This document shows positions 24,001 through 35,674 of a DNA stretch of 64,000 bases, piece after piece; positions within the stretch are counted from its first letter, which is position 1; every line of letters starts with the position of its first letter. A model generated the notes under the pieces. The model saw nothing but the letters and a program-made list of their open reading frames with translations. It had not been told where the DNA came from and did no database searches. Source of the DNA: Lytechinus variegatus (Eukaryota; Echinodermata; Echinoidea; Temnopleuroida; Toxopneustidae); the NCBI RefSeq assembly GCF_018143015.1, contig NC_054747.1:38231233-38295232 (forward strand). The letters are read 5' to 3'. The position numbers were made by a program, and so were the translations under genes.

Positions 24001-25876
24001 GTATATGTGTTATGCTATCATGAAATCTATGTTGCATTTATGTGTAGCTTATATCGTTTTTATATCATGCTTATGTATTCATTACCTACTAAATGCCTAC
24101 TTCATGTATTTCATGTTGTATATTTTTCATAAGTGGAATGATTTTGAATATGGATGTCGATTGATAATTGAGGTGATATCACTTAATTTTACAATGTTTT
24201 AAAAGGCTTCGCATTTTTTGTTAGTATGTGGGAGATTTCATTGCAATTGTGTTGCAAGATCCTTGGCTGCAACATACTTGTTAAATAATGTAATTTAGAT
24301 TGAAATGTGTGTTTTTTTTAATATCGTTTAAACATGTTTTTCTAATCACATATGTAAAGTTATATCGCTTGGAAACGAAATCGATTGATTTAAAGCAATA
24401 GAAGTGTTATACTAATTTATTAATGTTTTGATTATTGATTTAGACATGAATGCTTAACTGCATATTTCATCATTCCTTTATTGTTTAAACAATTTAATGA
24501 TGATATGATTTTCAAATCTTTATTAAACATGTCAACAAACATTAATGTCATGAATTTTATAGACGGTATTCAAAACTAAACTAACAACAAACAAAGGAAA
24601 AAAACCCAGTGAATTGATACATTGTCTAATCGGATATAAAGGAAGAGACGAACAAAAACACAACTCAAATATTCAAATAATGCACTGGATAAAAGCAATT
24701 ATAAACCATTATGCTTAATCATAATTAACCATCAATTAGATCTACTTCCCTGAATGGTAAGCATGAATCCCATACGACGACAAAAGTACTACTTCTACAT
24801 TAAAACTACCAACTATTGACGCTGACGACAACGAATTCGATGGCGATGACGAGCAAACGTTGGTAATGATGTTTATAAGTAAGATCAGGAAGTTGGTTGT
24901 GATTGTAATGACGAACACGGTGTTCGTAGTTTCAATGTCACTGGGCTTTTGTGAATCATGATGACGACGATGACGATTACGACGATGATAGCAGTATAGG
25001 CTGTATTCGCTAATCTTTATGCAAGTTTTAGTTCACATCAGTATGAGCCTTGTGCTTTTTAGTAGTCAAATGAAGAAGATAAAAATGATGACGAGGATGA
25101 TGATGAGGATGATGATGACGATAATGATAATGATGATAATAAGTATGATTATAATAATGATGATGATAATGATGAAAACGGCGATGATGTTGATTGTGAT
25201 GATTATTTTGGTGGTGGTAGTGGTGATGATAATAATTATGATAAATAATACATAAACAATAATATCCAACAACATATTTTCTACTGCGCTACAAGAAATT
25301 AAGTATATACTTACCAGATAAAGAAAAGAGATTGACATTTGAAGATGACCTCAAAGATGACAATTGAAGTCCATTCAATTTTAAATCTTGATAAAACTTA
25401 TTTTGAAGTCTTGAGATAAATTTAATGCTTGCATCATGACCTCTTGGCGTTATCGCATCACCGGCAAGACTTTCCCGCCGAAGCTCCGGCGAAGGGGAAC
25501 ATCTCTGTTGCGGTGGTGACGAAGATTTCATGGATTGCCGAGATGACGAATGCAAAATATCATCAATTGAAAATCCGCACTTTTTCATGGCTGTTGCTTC
25601 GGCACTTGGCTTTGCCTGCGAAATAAATGAGTTCGTGAATTTTGCACTTTTTGGTGTTTTTAAAGTCGAGTTTGGCAACAAAATAGCTAGGTTGTTTATC
25701 CGTTGGATGTCCGCAAGAGGCAACTCGGCAACGTTTCCTGCGGCAGGTGAGTGACGAATTGCGTCTAAGCCCGGACGCGGCACGTCCCCGCCCGCTAGGC
25801 TCGGGTAGCGAAGGAGTGAGGTGCCGATGGCGAGAGCAGGCGCACCTGGTTGAACGTTTGAACCACTAAATTGCAT
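11813..25876 (-). CDS. Barx: Barx (BarH-like/Bar-class) homeobox transcription factor, complete four-exon gene
   Basis: Predicted CDS on the minus strand: 25876-25315, 14032-13717, 12702-12582, 12094-11813. That is 1281 bases, 426 residues plus stop, with intron phases 1, 2 and 0 that all match. Exon 1 carries an eh1-type motif (FSIDDIL), the Groucho/TLE-binding repressor motif found near the N-terminus of Barx proteins. The homeodomain starts RRSRTVF and carries [11 protein letters not shown] (Gln50, Asn51). After it, [19 protein letters not shown] matches the diagnostic conserved Barx flank, which separates Barx from BarH1/2. It is a nuclear sequence-specific DNA-binding regulator. The first ATG used is at 25876 (MQFSGSN); an in-frame upstream ATG at 25960 would add 28 residues. 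Intron 1 is about 11.3 kb. Confidence 0.93.
12582..12702 (-). CDS. Barx: Barx exon 3 (homeodomain helices 2-3)
   Basis: The acceptor is TTGTAATAG|AT. The exon encodes [20 protein letters not shown], then [20 protein letters not shown], the rest of the homeodomain including recognition helix residues Gln50 and Asn51. The donor is AAACAG|GTCAGT, phase 0. Confidence 0.95.
12866..12967 (-). mobile_element. tRNA-Leu/Ser-like SINE, family 2 (partial, in Barx intron 2)
   Basis: Read on the minus strand it begins GAGGTGCCGTGGTCGGGTGG and contains a B-box-like GGGTTCAATCCC, followed by a short body. It lies in the intron between homeobox exons 2 and 3. Confidence 0.65.
13717..14032 (-). CDS. Barx: Barx exon 2 (His/Pro-rich linker and N-terminal homeodomain)
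   Basis: The acceptor is CTCATATTCAG|AT. It encodes a His/Pro/Tyr-rich linker ([15 protein letters not shown], then [14 protein letters not shown]), the segment [11 protein letters not shown], and the homeodomain start [20 protein letters not shown]. It ends at donor AAAAGAG|GTATGA in phase 2, inside homeodomain helix 1. Confidence 0.93.
15000..15040. promoter_or_regulatory. NRF1-like palindrome plus full CRE inside Barx intron 1
   Basis: ACGCATGCGCAG (15000-15011) is a good NRF1-type palindrome, and TGACGTCA lies at 15032-15039. Sites of this kind are common at CpG promoters and enhancers. Whether they act on Barx is inference. Confidence 0.3.
15060..18475. other. Barx intron 1, gene-free part with microsatellites
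   Basis: No exon is supportable. It includes (GAGA)n and (CTCT)n tracts near 15800-15880 and 16695-17000, and a TT/AT-rich section at 17100-17470. Positions 16137-16310 resemble 20190-20310 (a shared 'GAGCGAAGCGAGC..'-like start and 'AATATTCAGAAAA' body), a dispersed repeat of uncertain class. Confidence 0.5.
18680..19772 (+). pseudogene. 5'-truncated, decayed L1/Tx1-like LINE with poly-A tail
   Basis: Reading with frameshifts, the start encodes [20 protein letters not shown], then [18 protein letters not shown]. This C..C...H..C pattern is the zf-RVT-type zinc finger near the C-terminus of L1/Tx1-like reverse transcriptases. Frameshifts near 18805 and several in-frame stops break it. Further on, fragments such as [20 protein letters not shown] resemble the last helical part. 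The copy ends in an AATAAA at 19734 and a run of about 25 A at 19746-19770, the hallmark of target-primed insertion. It lies in Barx intron 1, antisense to it. Family level is my judgement from motifs only. Confidence 0.6.
19775..23492. other. Barx intron 1, gene-free part
   Basis: No supportable exon or RNA. A SINE-like 3' tail (GCGCCTTGAGCACCTAACAAGGTGGATATGTGCGC plus ATT repeats) is at 23138-23212. Poly-pyrimidine tracts occur at 21170-21270. Confidence 0.5.
23493..23661. mobile_element. Foldback MITE family 3 (copy 2)
   Basis: It has the same terminal palindrome as 3796-3921 (TACACTGTAAAAAATGAAGTGCTAATTTAGC), but a longer stem that also contains GTGACTGCACTACAAGTGCTGATTTTCTGG and its complement. 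The two copies show length variation of the stem. Confidence 0.85.
25070..25250. repeat. (GAT/ATA)n trinucleotide array in Barx intron 1
   Basis: GATGATGATAATGAT-type repeats start about 60 bases 3' (in Barx sense) of the exon 1 donor. They create false poly-Met and poly-Ile frames. Confidence 0.85.
25315..25876 (-). CDS. Barx: Barx exon 1 (eh1 repressor motif)
   Basis: It encodes the N-terminal 187 residues: a Pro/Ala/Gly-rich start, a segment with [18 protein letters not shown], then [21 protein letters not shown] fits the eh1 consensus FxIxxIL. A Ser/Pro-rich tail follows ([18 protein letters not shown]). The exon ends at a perfect donor, TCTG|GTAAGT, in phase 1. The 3' half is unusually GC-rich for this window. 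Confidence 0.88.
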
Positions 25877-26820
25877 GGCTGTAAAACAGTTTGCAGTCAG
25901 ATAAATATTGTTGACTTCAAATCGAAAATCGATTTTGATACGAAAATATAATTCTTCCAATGAGATAACCGTCTTAAGGATTCATGCCCGCCTTGAAATA
26001 GCAGAAAACATTTGGTTTTACTTGCAGTTTATGATGATTTGTTAGGCAAAATACCAAGCTCGTTTCGCTTCTTCAAAAGTTAAAAAATAAAAAAAAAGCA
26101 CTGATGAGAAAATGGCAATAGCTGTTGGATAAACGGAGTCAAAATATTCAGATCAATCAAGTCACGGAGGAAGACAAAAGTGTCGGAATCCTACCTAGAG
26201 GTCTCCTAAAGAAAGTCAACAGCTATTTCCGCACCCCATTTCCGAGTTAAGACCAAAAGTGTAATTGGCCCCGCCCACTTTATGATGGGGGTACGCACTC
26301 GGCGGTCTATTTTTGATCTGATTTTTAAAAAGGCTATAGATGCAGATGTCTTAGAACTTCATCCTCTCTTCGTATCTCCAAGTTCTCTCCGTTCTCTTTG
26401 CATCTTGTGACCCACCCCCTTTAGTAGTTTCTCCATTCCACTCATTAATACTCCATTTTTAGGTCATCGCTCCCTTTCAGTTTTTACCGTTCATTTGTAT
26501 GAAGAATTTGAGAGAGATACGTATAACACATTCAGATGAACATAATGAATAGACAGTTTAGATAGAATGATAATGCTACAGCCTTTGGAGAGGTACACAT
26601 ATTCAATACTCGATTATAGTAAGAAAATAAGATATGGGTGCACTGCGATCTAGAAACGCTAAAATAAAATAATACAGTTTTTGCTTGATATACACAGATA
26701 GAAGCCTTAAATATTGATGCCACTAAATTATTCTACGGAAAAGGGAAATTTTTAGATCTAAAGTTTACATCATTGGATATGAAATACTCATCAGATATTG
26801 AAAAGATTGAAAGTGTATAA
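25877..26820. promoter_or_regulatory. Upstream flank of Barx (5' UTR/promoter region)
   Basis: The minus-strand transcript of Barx must start here. An in-frame upstream ATG is at 25960, and a GC box (CCCCGCCC) is at about 26270. I cannot fix a transcription start, and I see no clear TATA box. Confidence 0.35.
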
Positions 26821-26824
26821 AAGT

Positions 26825-27177
<353 letters not shown>

Positions 27178-28190
27178 CGTATGACCGCTTGTGACATTTA
27201 AAAAATCAGTCAGGATTTGGCGTCATTAATGTCTTAGGGAAAAAAAACCTGACATCATATTACTTTAAAAGAAATGAAATCATGGTTTATTTGTGACCAG
27301 GGAAAGAAGCCCCAAAGTATTATGACAAGGTAAGAAGATTGGATGAATGTACTTTGGCTATTTGATGAAGAAGAAAAGTACACCGGTGAGAAGAAGGTAA
27401 TCGCACGGATAATACATGATACCTCGCTCGACTGAGAGTGAGGCCTGTTAGCACAGCGGGTTGGCTAGAAAACCGCGGGGTTTCCGCCAAATAGCAAAGC
27501 GGGACGAATTACAGATTGAAACTTTATTGCTCACTAATAAGGCAAAGGACTGTCTGTTTTGAGTAGCCAGGTAGATATGATCAGAGATTGTTTGTGTTTG
27601 TTTTACAGGGAGGGTTATTTTCTGAATCGAAAGGGAAGTTTTTCATTGCTATACCATGTATACAACGCGGAACTGGGGTAGATAGAGTTTGAACGGAGCG
27701 AAGGTCATTCCAATATAAAAAGGGAATAAAGAAGATACTGATGATCATAGGAACCATAATTCTTAGTAAAGGGCGAACTATTTTAAAGAATCGTTGCAAT
27801 TTCTCGAATAACAGAGTCCATATTCATTTAACTTTCCGGCATAAAGCTGGCCTCCTGAGATACACACTGATTTTCCGCATCCCACACTTAGCGTTAACAC
27901 AGCCCTTTTTCGATATCAAATAAATGCAAAGAGAATTAAAAATAAAGAGGAAAAAAGTAGGTAAAACTAAGTTCAACTAAACCTCGCATTCCAAGTAACA
28001 CAATTATATTACCGCGACTCTGCCGACACAGCTTCATTATAGAAATCCACGGCCCACGGTATCATCTTCATTATCACAACCATCACCACCATCGGCTATG
28101 CACTTATCATCATTATGATCAATATCATTCTGTAATACCAAGGATACCATCATAAAATCGCACCATCATCATGATTATCATGACAATCTG
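27178..28190. other. Gene-free stretch
   Basis: No supportable coding region. AT-rich unique-looking sequence with an ATC/CAT-rich segment from about 28070. Confidence 0.5.
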
Positions 28191-28192
28191 TA

Positions 28193-28335
28193 TCGTGGCC
28201 GAGTGGTCTAAGGCGCCCGACTAAACACTGAAAGTCCGGGGTTCGATTCCCGTATTTCTATACACTGCTCTTTTATCTTGCATCAAATAAAAAACAATGC
28301 TTTGTGCATTATTGATACCAACGTGTTTGTTAAAA
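28193..28335 (+). mobile_element. tRNA-Leu/Ser-like SINE, family 2 (copy 2)
   Basis: TCGTGGCCGAGTGGTCTAAGGCGCCCGACTAAACACTGAAAGTCCGGGGTTCGATTCCCG is followed by the same body as the copy at 7919 (CTGCTCTTTTATCTTGCATCAAAT, TGCTTTGTGCATTATTGATAC). It is not a functional tRNA: there is no acceptor-stem closure after the B box. Confidence 0.8.
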
Positions 28336-28522
28336 AATATTACAATTACCATGATAATCAACATTATCAATCATCATCGATTCTGATAATCATCATCGTC
28401 GTCATCGGTGTCGACATCACAAGTAGACTTACCACCACCATCTTGCCTGCATCCCATCATCGTCAGGATCATCATAATCATCTTACCACTATATCTACCA
28501 TCGTTCATTATATTTCCATAAG

Positions 28523-28738
28523 TGCACTGCAAAACCTCCGGTGTTGATTTAACACCAGCCCGGAATCTATATGTCCACACCAGAAAAGTATTGAAACAAC
28601 ACCAGTTGGAATCAAACCGATGATGTTTTAATACTAAACACCTATCTGGTGTTAGACCAAACGAAACTGGTGTTGTTTAACACTTCTCCATGTTCTCTGG
28701 TGTGAACATGTGTAGATTCCGGGCTGATGTTGCAGTGT
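28523..28738. mobile_element. Foldback MITE family 4 (GGTGTTAA-rich, copy 2)
   Basis: It begins TGCACTGCAAAACCTCCGGTGTTGATTTAACACCAGCCCGGAATCTA and ends TAGATTCCGGGCTGATGTTGCAGTGTG. The body again consists of GGTGTT/AACACC words. Confidence 0.7.
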
Positions 28739-29039
28739 GTCTTTACGATCACCGCCATCATCATCGACCACCACCACCACCACCGACACCCCCCCCCTCG
28801 TCACCCCTCCCTTCCACTCCTCGTACCCTCCTTCATACCTCCCAGGCCTCGCCCGCAGGTTACTGTGGTTCGAATCACAGCACGGAGACCAGCCTACCAC
28901 CGGTCCTCTTGACCCGTCTACCTGGGTGGCTCCCTCATGTTTGTTCCAATTTTTCATATTTTTCCTCCTCATTTTTAACGGGGCAGGGCTCCAGTATGAT
29001 GCTTATTGAAAGTGACATGATGTCTATTCGCCATTAATA

Positions 29040-30160
29040 ATTTATATCGTGTTTTTATGCTGAGATAATCGCTCGAAAGATGCTCCGTTCTCACTGCGCC
29101 GAAGTTTATCTCTACAAAGTCAGTAACCAATGAATGTCCTAAAAGAAAACCTAAGTAAAAATTATATAGAAGGGATTTTATTTACTTAATTAAAGTGCAG
29201 TAAAAAGGAATTTCAAAATGATTTTTTTTCACGCCCTTTCAGCAATGGTCGCTGATTGTCGGGAATTATGTCGATGCACATTATTGGAGGATTTTAATTA
29301 TAATTATAAAACAGTGTTTTCCTTTGTTTTAGTATCAACACCCTATCGCAAGATAAATTCCACTATCTAGTAAAATGATTTTATGTAAAATATGAAAATC
29401 AGAGCTTGTCAGATAGGTCAGGACTGTCCAAGTATGAAACAAAATTTGAAAGAATTCGCTGATGTAAGAATTAAATATTTTAGTAAGGAAAGGGTTTTAT
29501 ATTGTATGGGAAATCCTAAGGCGAGTGTGTAACGATCGAGCGAAAAATCATTCCGTTTTCTTCAGATAAAACTTTTAAAAACAAACATCCCACCGAAAAT
29601 AAAACAAATAAGTAGGCTTAACGATTCATGATGAAATTACATTGACTGAAAAGTTTTTGATGACAAAATATTTGTATTGTATAATATGGTTTTAGAAGCA
29701 CGTGCAGATGAAATTTATATTTTGGATAGCTGAATTCATCATGTTCATGGGTATGTGCTTCGGATAGTTTTCGAGGTCGCGGCAGAGAACTTGTTTATGC
29801 CACCTTTGTTAACCTTCGCCACACACTACCACTTACCTCCCTACAGTGTAAAACGGTCTCTTCCGTTTCAAACCCAGCCATTATATCCTTCTCATAATTC
29901 CTCTCAAACTCTCATTTTTTTCATGACCAATTCGCCGGGAACACACAGTTAGCCCAAAGAAAACCCGAAGTTTTCATATCAAATTTATACAAATATTTTT
30001 ATAACCCCTGTGATGGCAGAAGATGCGGTGGGTGTGCCGAGCCGTTATGAATGAATGGCTAAGCATGCTAAGTCAAGCTCACGAATGCGATGAGCCCACA
30101 CACACGCGCACTCGGAGTTCAGCAAGCCTATGGTCTTGGTTTATCAGGTTTATGTGATTC
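29040..30160. other. Gene-free stretch
   Basis: I see no gene, RNA or clear repeat here. Confidence 0.45.
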
Positions 30161-30285
30161 GCAAATAATAATAATGATAGTTGTATTTATAAAGCGCTTT
30201 TTGCCAGAGGATACAAAGCGCTGCTATTATTACCCTGGCTTTAGCTCGAGCTACCATCACCGGTGCTCAGTGCCTAGACAAAACA
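30160..30285 (-). mobile_element. SINE family 1, 3' part only (minus)
   Basis: The minus strand reads GCACCGGTGATGGTAGCTCGAGCTAAAGCCAGGGTAATAATAGCAGCGC..AAAAAGCGCTTTATAAATAC with an ATT tail, matching 33068-33170. The tRNA-like head is missing. Confidence 0.7.
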
Positions 30286-30299
30286 AAGACTAGATAAAA

Positions 30300-32892
30300 C
30301 AAACAAAAACAATGATAGATAATTCCATGTTTATTATTGATTCCGATTGACGTTCCGTTTTCTAGCAGATCACGTGTCGGTTTAAAAGTCAAACTCAAGA
30401 CGCTGATTAACCTACTTGCAATCGCCTTTGGTCCTGATTTGTTGAATTTTATTTCGACATAAGAAAAGTAAAAACAAGAATATTGATGACTTCATATTAC
30501 ATCTTTTATTTTCAACTAAGACATATGATTCACTTTCGAAGCAGGTCACATGATCAAATGACCCATAATTAAGTCAAGCTCTAGAAGTTTAGCTAGTAAT
30601 TAACCAGAGCCAACTAGATAGTCATCAGTGAGAGGTCTCGCATTATTACATACAATTATTTTTTGCAGATGAAGAAAATGCAATACAATAGCCCCAAAAC
30701 ATATAAACTTGAAGCTGCATCTTCTTAAAATCAATCCTCATGTGCATCATTGTTTAAGGAGAATGATTACTGGGCTTGTCGACATGCGCCTGTAATCATG
30801 ATAATCAAATCTTCTTGGGGGAAGTAACCATTAAAACCAGGGTTCGAGGTTCGAGTCATAGTTATGTCTTGCGGATGGTGACTTTTCAGGACGTTCCCAG
30901 ACTTCAGTAGTCATACATGCATGTACGTGATTAGCATGTGTCTTTATACCTCTATGCAAGGCCCAGAGCCATTTGAATTTAGGACTATTATGAAGAAATC
31001 GAATCAAAGTATTCCAGGAAAAGCGGTCGATTAAGGATTTTTAAAAAGGTGAGGGCATTTTGTAAAAGAAAAAATCTGACAAGGAGAAACAATCTTCACT
31101 TGCGTATGTCCGACATTTCAGACTATAAATATCTTAAAGGCTCTCGGAAGCCGAGGGGAGGGGGGGGGGGGGGACCACGGGTCGGACGTGAATCCCCAGA
31201 TCCTCCAATAAACAAAGTAGAACACAACAAAAACACCTGGGTACAGACGAGCCAGTTTATTTTTCGCAAGGATTGAAAGATATAATTAGTCTGCCCTGCG
31301 AAAATAAGAAAATCTTCCATTCATTACTTTGTCATTAATCGTTAATTTTCTGATTCACTCACTATCATTTCCATCATGGGGAGTTTATCTGCGTATACGT
31401 CAAAAGATGGAGGTTTTAAGATTTTGTAAGTGTAACTTATCACTTTACTGCAAATGTAGAAGTAAAAGCCATGTAATGATGGCTACGGAAAAGTTAATTA
31501 TTGAACAGAAACGGTTATTATAAGTAAAAGATAGAATAAATCTGAGAGAATTCGGGATTATGTCTGGGTATTTCTCATTAGCAACTCGTTGCGCGCACAC
31601 CTGCGTTTTAGACAAACATCACCACCAATGTCATAAGATAGCAAGGCGGTACAGCCTGTCAAAACTTCAAAATTAAGGTTACGCCATCTGACTTCCCCAA
31701 ACTAGCGTTTGAAATATAGCTGTTTCCTGTCGAGTGTCAAAATACCATCTCAAAGGAGTGCTGTGCTAATAGAGATCGGATTATCTCACTCTCCGATTGA
31801 ATTATGACGTTGATATGACACTAATTACATGATGATTTTAGAGCTGTGTTATTATTGGATCGATGTAGACTTCCCAAAATTGACCCCCCCCCCTCCTCCT
31901 CTTGATCCCCTCTTTCATTTGCCGCCTTTCGGTACCCCTTAAGGGGTTTTGCAAGAAAACTATTTACAATCAATCATTCTAATGACAATTGATGGATCAT
32001 TGACAATTGATAGATCAATTGTAACTAGAACATAATATATATTTTTACCTGTTAGTGCAAGAGGTAGACTTCACATCAATTTTGATTACCAGACTTATGA
32101 ATGGTTTTTAGGACCAAGCAATTGATTGCAAGTTTCTTGCAACACCTAATTAGTATATATACCCCTCTCCCTCATACACACACACACATCAACACGCACC
32201 ATCACGTATGATATAAAACCCACACACTCACACGCGCATTATCCCCTCCACACACGCACAAACACACACAAATGCAAATATGACTGATAATAAATTAGTA
32301 TATTCTTTTGCATTGTTATTTGCATTTTTATCAAAGTGAAGCGCAGCAAATCTTAATGTATCGAACGAAAATGATAACATGTAGTTCCCTAATCGTGGTC
32401 AATCGCAATCTACAATTTAACACTAATATATAAAAACTCTCATAATCAGTTTGCGTACCTATCGAATCAAAATCTAGTAGGACTGTTTCTCACTAGCTCC
32501 AAAGATATTCTAGTAACCATGGTAACGTATCCTTGTCCTTCTGTCAGTGGTCTACCATTCTACTACTAATGAGGTATTTCAGGTGTATCTACCTGGTGCG
32601 GTTGACTTCAAAAGACCAGACGTATATTACAATAAGTGGTAAACCAAGCTTTAACATGCTGTGTGTAATAAGAGTCTTGTTTGATCATGTACCTTGGTCC
32701 ATGATCTGATCATGGTCATTGGTTGATTGATAGATATAAGTGGCCTTACTGGGTACATTCGCAGCGTCTCTCTACGTATCACCCGCACACTCACTCCCCT
32801 ACCCTGTCTCACCCCCCCCCCCTCTTTCTCACATTTTCTACTACTTGTTCACCGCTTCCTTAACACACATCCTCCTTTACATAACTCCTTAT
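30300..32892. other. Gene-free stretch
   Basis: No supportable gene. It holds a G run at 31157-31172, a C run at 31885-31894, and a CA-rich tract at 32170-32280. Confidence 0.5.
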
Positions 32893-33175
32893 GTGGGTGC
32901 GTTGTGGTCTAGTGGATCTGACTCTCGCCTTTCAAACAGAGGGTCGTGGGTTCGAATCCTAGCTATGGCGCGTTTTCCTTCAGCAAGAAATTGATCCACA
33001 CTGTGCTGCACTCGACCCAGGTGAGGTGAATGGGTACCCGGCAGGAGTAATTCCTTGCATGTACTGAGCGCCGGTGATGGTAGCTTGAGCTAAAGCCGGG
33101 GTAATAGCAGCGCTGTGTATGCTCTGGCAAAAAGCTCTTTATAAATCCAGCTATTATTATCATTATTATTTTTAT
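32893..33175 (+). mobile_element. tRNA-derived SINE, family 1 (full length)
   Basis: The head is GTGCGTTGTGGTCTAGTGGATCTGACT, then GTCGTGGGTTCGAATCC. The body contains CTGCACTCGACCCAGGTGAGGTGAATGGGTACCCGGCAGG, and the tail GCTCTTTATAAATCC ends in ATT repeats. Other copies: 41794-42090, 46301-46570, 30160-30285 (reverse). This body is very common in sea-urchin sequence, which supports the taxonomic guess. Confidence 0.85.
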
Positions 33176-33837
33176 AATTATTACTTGCCCCCATTCTCTC
33201 TCTCTCTCTCCTCTCACTCTTAGCTATTTTCTACTCCTTTTTTCTCTCTCCTTTTATGTCTCTCGATCTTTTTTTTTAAATTTCCACCCTCTTCTTCATG
33301 TGTTTGATTGAGGTTGACCGTTTTATATTCCTGACATGGGAAATAATATAGTTTTTGAAATGCAAGCATTCACGGCTCTTGAAGAAAAAAAGTGGGACAT
33401 CTACTTTCAAGCAGCAAAGTTAGACAATCTGTCTTTGAACTTAGGAAAAGTTCTAGAAAAAGTCTCGATTCGAACTGTTAATTGGAAGGGAAAAAATCAT
33501 GCCTATATTCACGGCCACTCCCGGAGTGTGAATCAACTCAAATTGCCACCTGATGAAACATGCCATCGCTTAAACCCCGCCTTCAAATTGGCAATAATCG
33601 CAGATATCATGTACGAATTATCCTTCCTTGTCAATCAGGTTGATTTGGTTACCGACAAATGAGATCATCTCAACTTTTTGACGGGTGGTTGACTTTTGTT
33701 GCATTATTTTGACATCCTTCAAAGTTAGGAGGCGAAGATGGTGGTGAAACTTACCTGCATAAAAGTTTTTTTATATAGAGACATTGACTGTTCAGACATG
33801 TTTTACATATAAATGTAAATAGTTTTTGTTGTTCTGC
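33176..33837. other. Gene-free stretch with one unassigned open frame
   Basis: A 108-codon frame at 33336-33662 (+) is open but matches nothing I know, and has no signal peptide or splice context. I do not call it a gene. Confidence 0.4.
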
Positions 33838-34262
33838 TCTGAAGCGCCTTGAGCATCTAATCAAGATAGAAAGTGCGCTATATAAATCTTATGTATTATT
33901 TTTATTATAATGATGATGTATAGTGGTTGTAGTGGTGATGATGATGATGCTAGTGATAATGATGATGATGCTAGTGATGATGATGGTAATGATGATGATG
34001 ATTATGGTCATTATAATTGCCATTGTAATTTTTATGATGATGACGATGGTGGTGATGAACATAATGGTGATGAATATGTTGACAACCATAACGATATTAA
34101 TGATGGTCACGTATGAAAATGATAATGAAATTACGATGATGAAATTATCAAATACGTATATGCTATGAATGTGTATGTATAATATAATATCTGTAAAGCG
34201 CTTAGGCATGTTAGGGACGTCGTTCGATGTGTTAAACGCTATATAAATGCGGATTATTTTTT
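33838..34262. repeat. SINE-like tails flanking a (GAT)n array
   Basis: AGCGCCTTGAGCATCTAATCAAGATAGAAAGTGCGCTATATAAAT (33842-33890) and AAGCGCTTAGGCATG..AACGCTATATAAATGCGG (34195-34250) are SINE 3'-end motifs. A GAT/GTA repeat of about 220 bases lies between them (33908-34130). Confidence 0.6.
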
Positions 34263-34788
34263 TATGATTATCATCATCATAGCATTTTTATCTAAATTTT
34301 ACCTTTTTGTCCGAGTAGAAAAAAACATTCATTTATTAACTTTCTGATGAATTGTAAAATGTATCCTACGATTGCATCATTTTAACGTATCCAAGAGCAC
34401 CTTTCTTTGAACTTTAGACCTCCAGCACTCTTTAGGATGTCAAAACGGACTATAATCATGTACACCCCTGTATCGTGTCTCCACGATCAAAGCGTTGACC
34501 CTTGTGGTACTTGATTTTTTATTAATTTTTCTGCAATCAATTATGAAATGAGCACGCGCCCGCCTCGTTTTCGGCCTACTCCGACCGCATTACGGAAACA
34601 ACGTCGTCGACCGCAGGAATATACAGCTCTTGTTTTTTTGTGTGTCTTAATCTAAACTTTTGAAAACTGAATTTCTCTAGAAAATATGGATCAATTTTCA
34701 TTACTATCATGTAGGATGTTACCAGAGTACCGTGCAGGCAGTATTACATATATTTCATATTGATGATATTTAATAATAATTATGCATG

Positions 34789-35331
34789 TACACTGTAAAA
34801 AATATTGGGTAAAATTTTACCCCACGAGCACTGTTAGAAAAAATAAAAGAAGTTCCTGCAGCAGAGTCTCGAGAACACCTGTAATCTTACCGAATTGCGT
34901 AATCTTACAGGAAATTGGTATTTGATGTATGGAATCTTACAAATTTCCTTGAATAAAACACCCTTTTCCCCTTTTTAAACAGACCTGTTCTGTTAAATTG
35001 CAGAAAAATTCTTGTTTTATGAATTTACAGAATGATTATTACGCAATTCGGTAAGATTACAGGTGTTCTCGAGACTCTGCTGCAGGAACTTCTTTTATTT
35101 TTTCTAACAGTGAGGTTAATCATGCGCATGTCCAACCAATGTTGGGCAGTATTTTACCCATTGCGAGAAGCATATTTTCCAGTATAAGGTTACAATAAGC
35201 AACAATTACTTTAAAATGGGCAAAAGTTTCATCACACTCGATAAATGAAAATGCCCCAAAGAAATTCCAAATGTTGGTTGGACACATAATTACCCTCATG
35301 GAGTTTTTTACCCAATATTTCTTTAGAGTGA
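34789..35331. mobile_element. MITE family 1 (copy 2), disrupted by a nested MITE
   Basis: The outer element starts TACACTGTAAAAAATATTGGGTAAA and ends TTTTTTACCCAATATTTCTTTAGAGTGA. Its inner part right of 35113 (ACCAATGTTGGGCAGTATTTTACCCA..CATCACACTCG) is the reverse complement of the copy at 1714-1964. It is split by the foldback element at 34829-35112. Confidence 0.8.
34829..35112. mobile_element. Foldback MITE family 5 (CACTGTTAGAAAAAATAAAAGAAG), nested
   Basis: The left arm CACTGTTAGAAAAAATAAAAG..TTCCTGCAGCAGAGTCTCGAGAACACCTGTAATCTTACCGAATTGCG is matched almost perfectly by the right arm ending CTTCTTTTATTTTTTCTAACAGTG. The arms are about 85 bases. It interrupts the family 1 element, so it is the younger insertion. 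A sister copy is at 35675-35938. Confidence 0.88.
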
Positions 35332-35674
35332 ACAATGTATACAGAATGAAAGAAAGTGGATAGGCTTAACCGTCGCCTATCTCTGTTTTCACAGCTCACC
35401 TCCCCTGTCTTCCTCCCTGTCGCTCTTCTCCCCCCCTCTCTCTCTCTCCCTTTGTTTTCCCTTCTCAAATTTTCTTCTTTTAAATACCATTATTCGAAAG
35501 CAGTCATTTTTGAATCTTTCCAGATCAATGGTTCTTTGAAATTGTGATGGAACATTTAATTTGCCAAAAACTGTATAACCATAACAATAAATACAACATG
35601 ATAAATATACCAAGTCACAAAGGGATATCACAAATTGAATGATTGTATACGAACAGTCAACTTGTATATATTCA

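Noticed and set aside
33336-33662. 108-codon open frame on +
   Set aside because: No recognisable domain, no signal or splice context, surrounded by repeats; could be chance.
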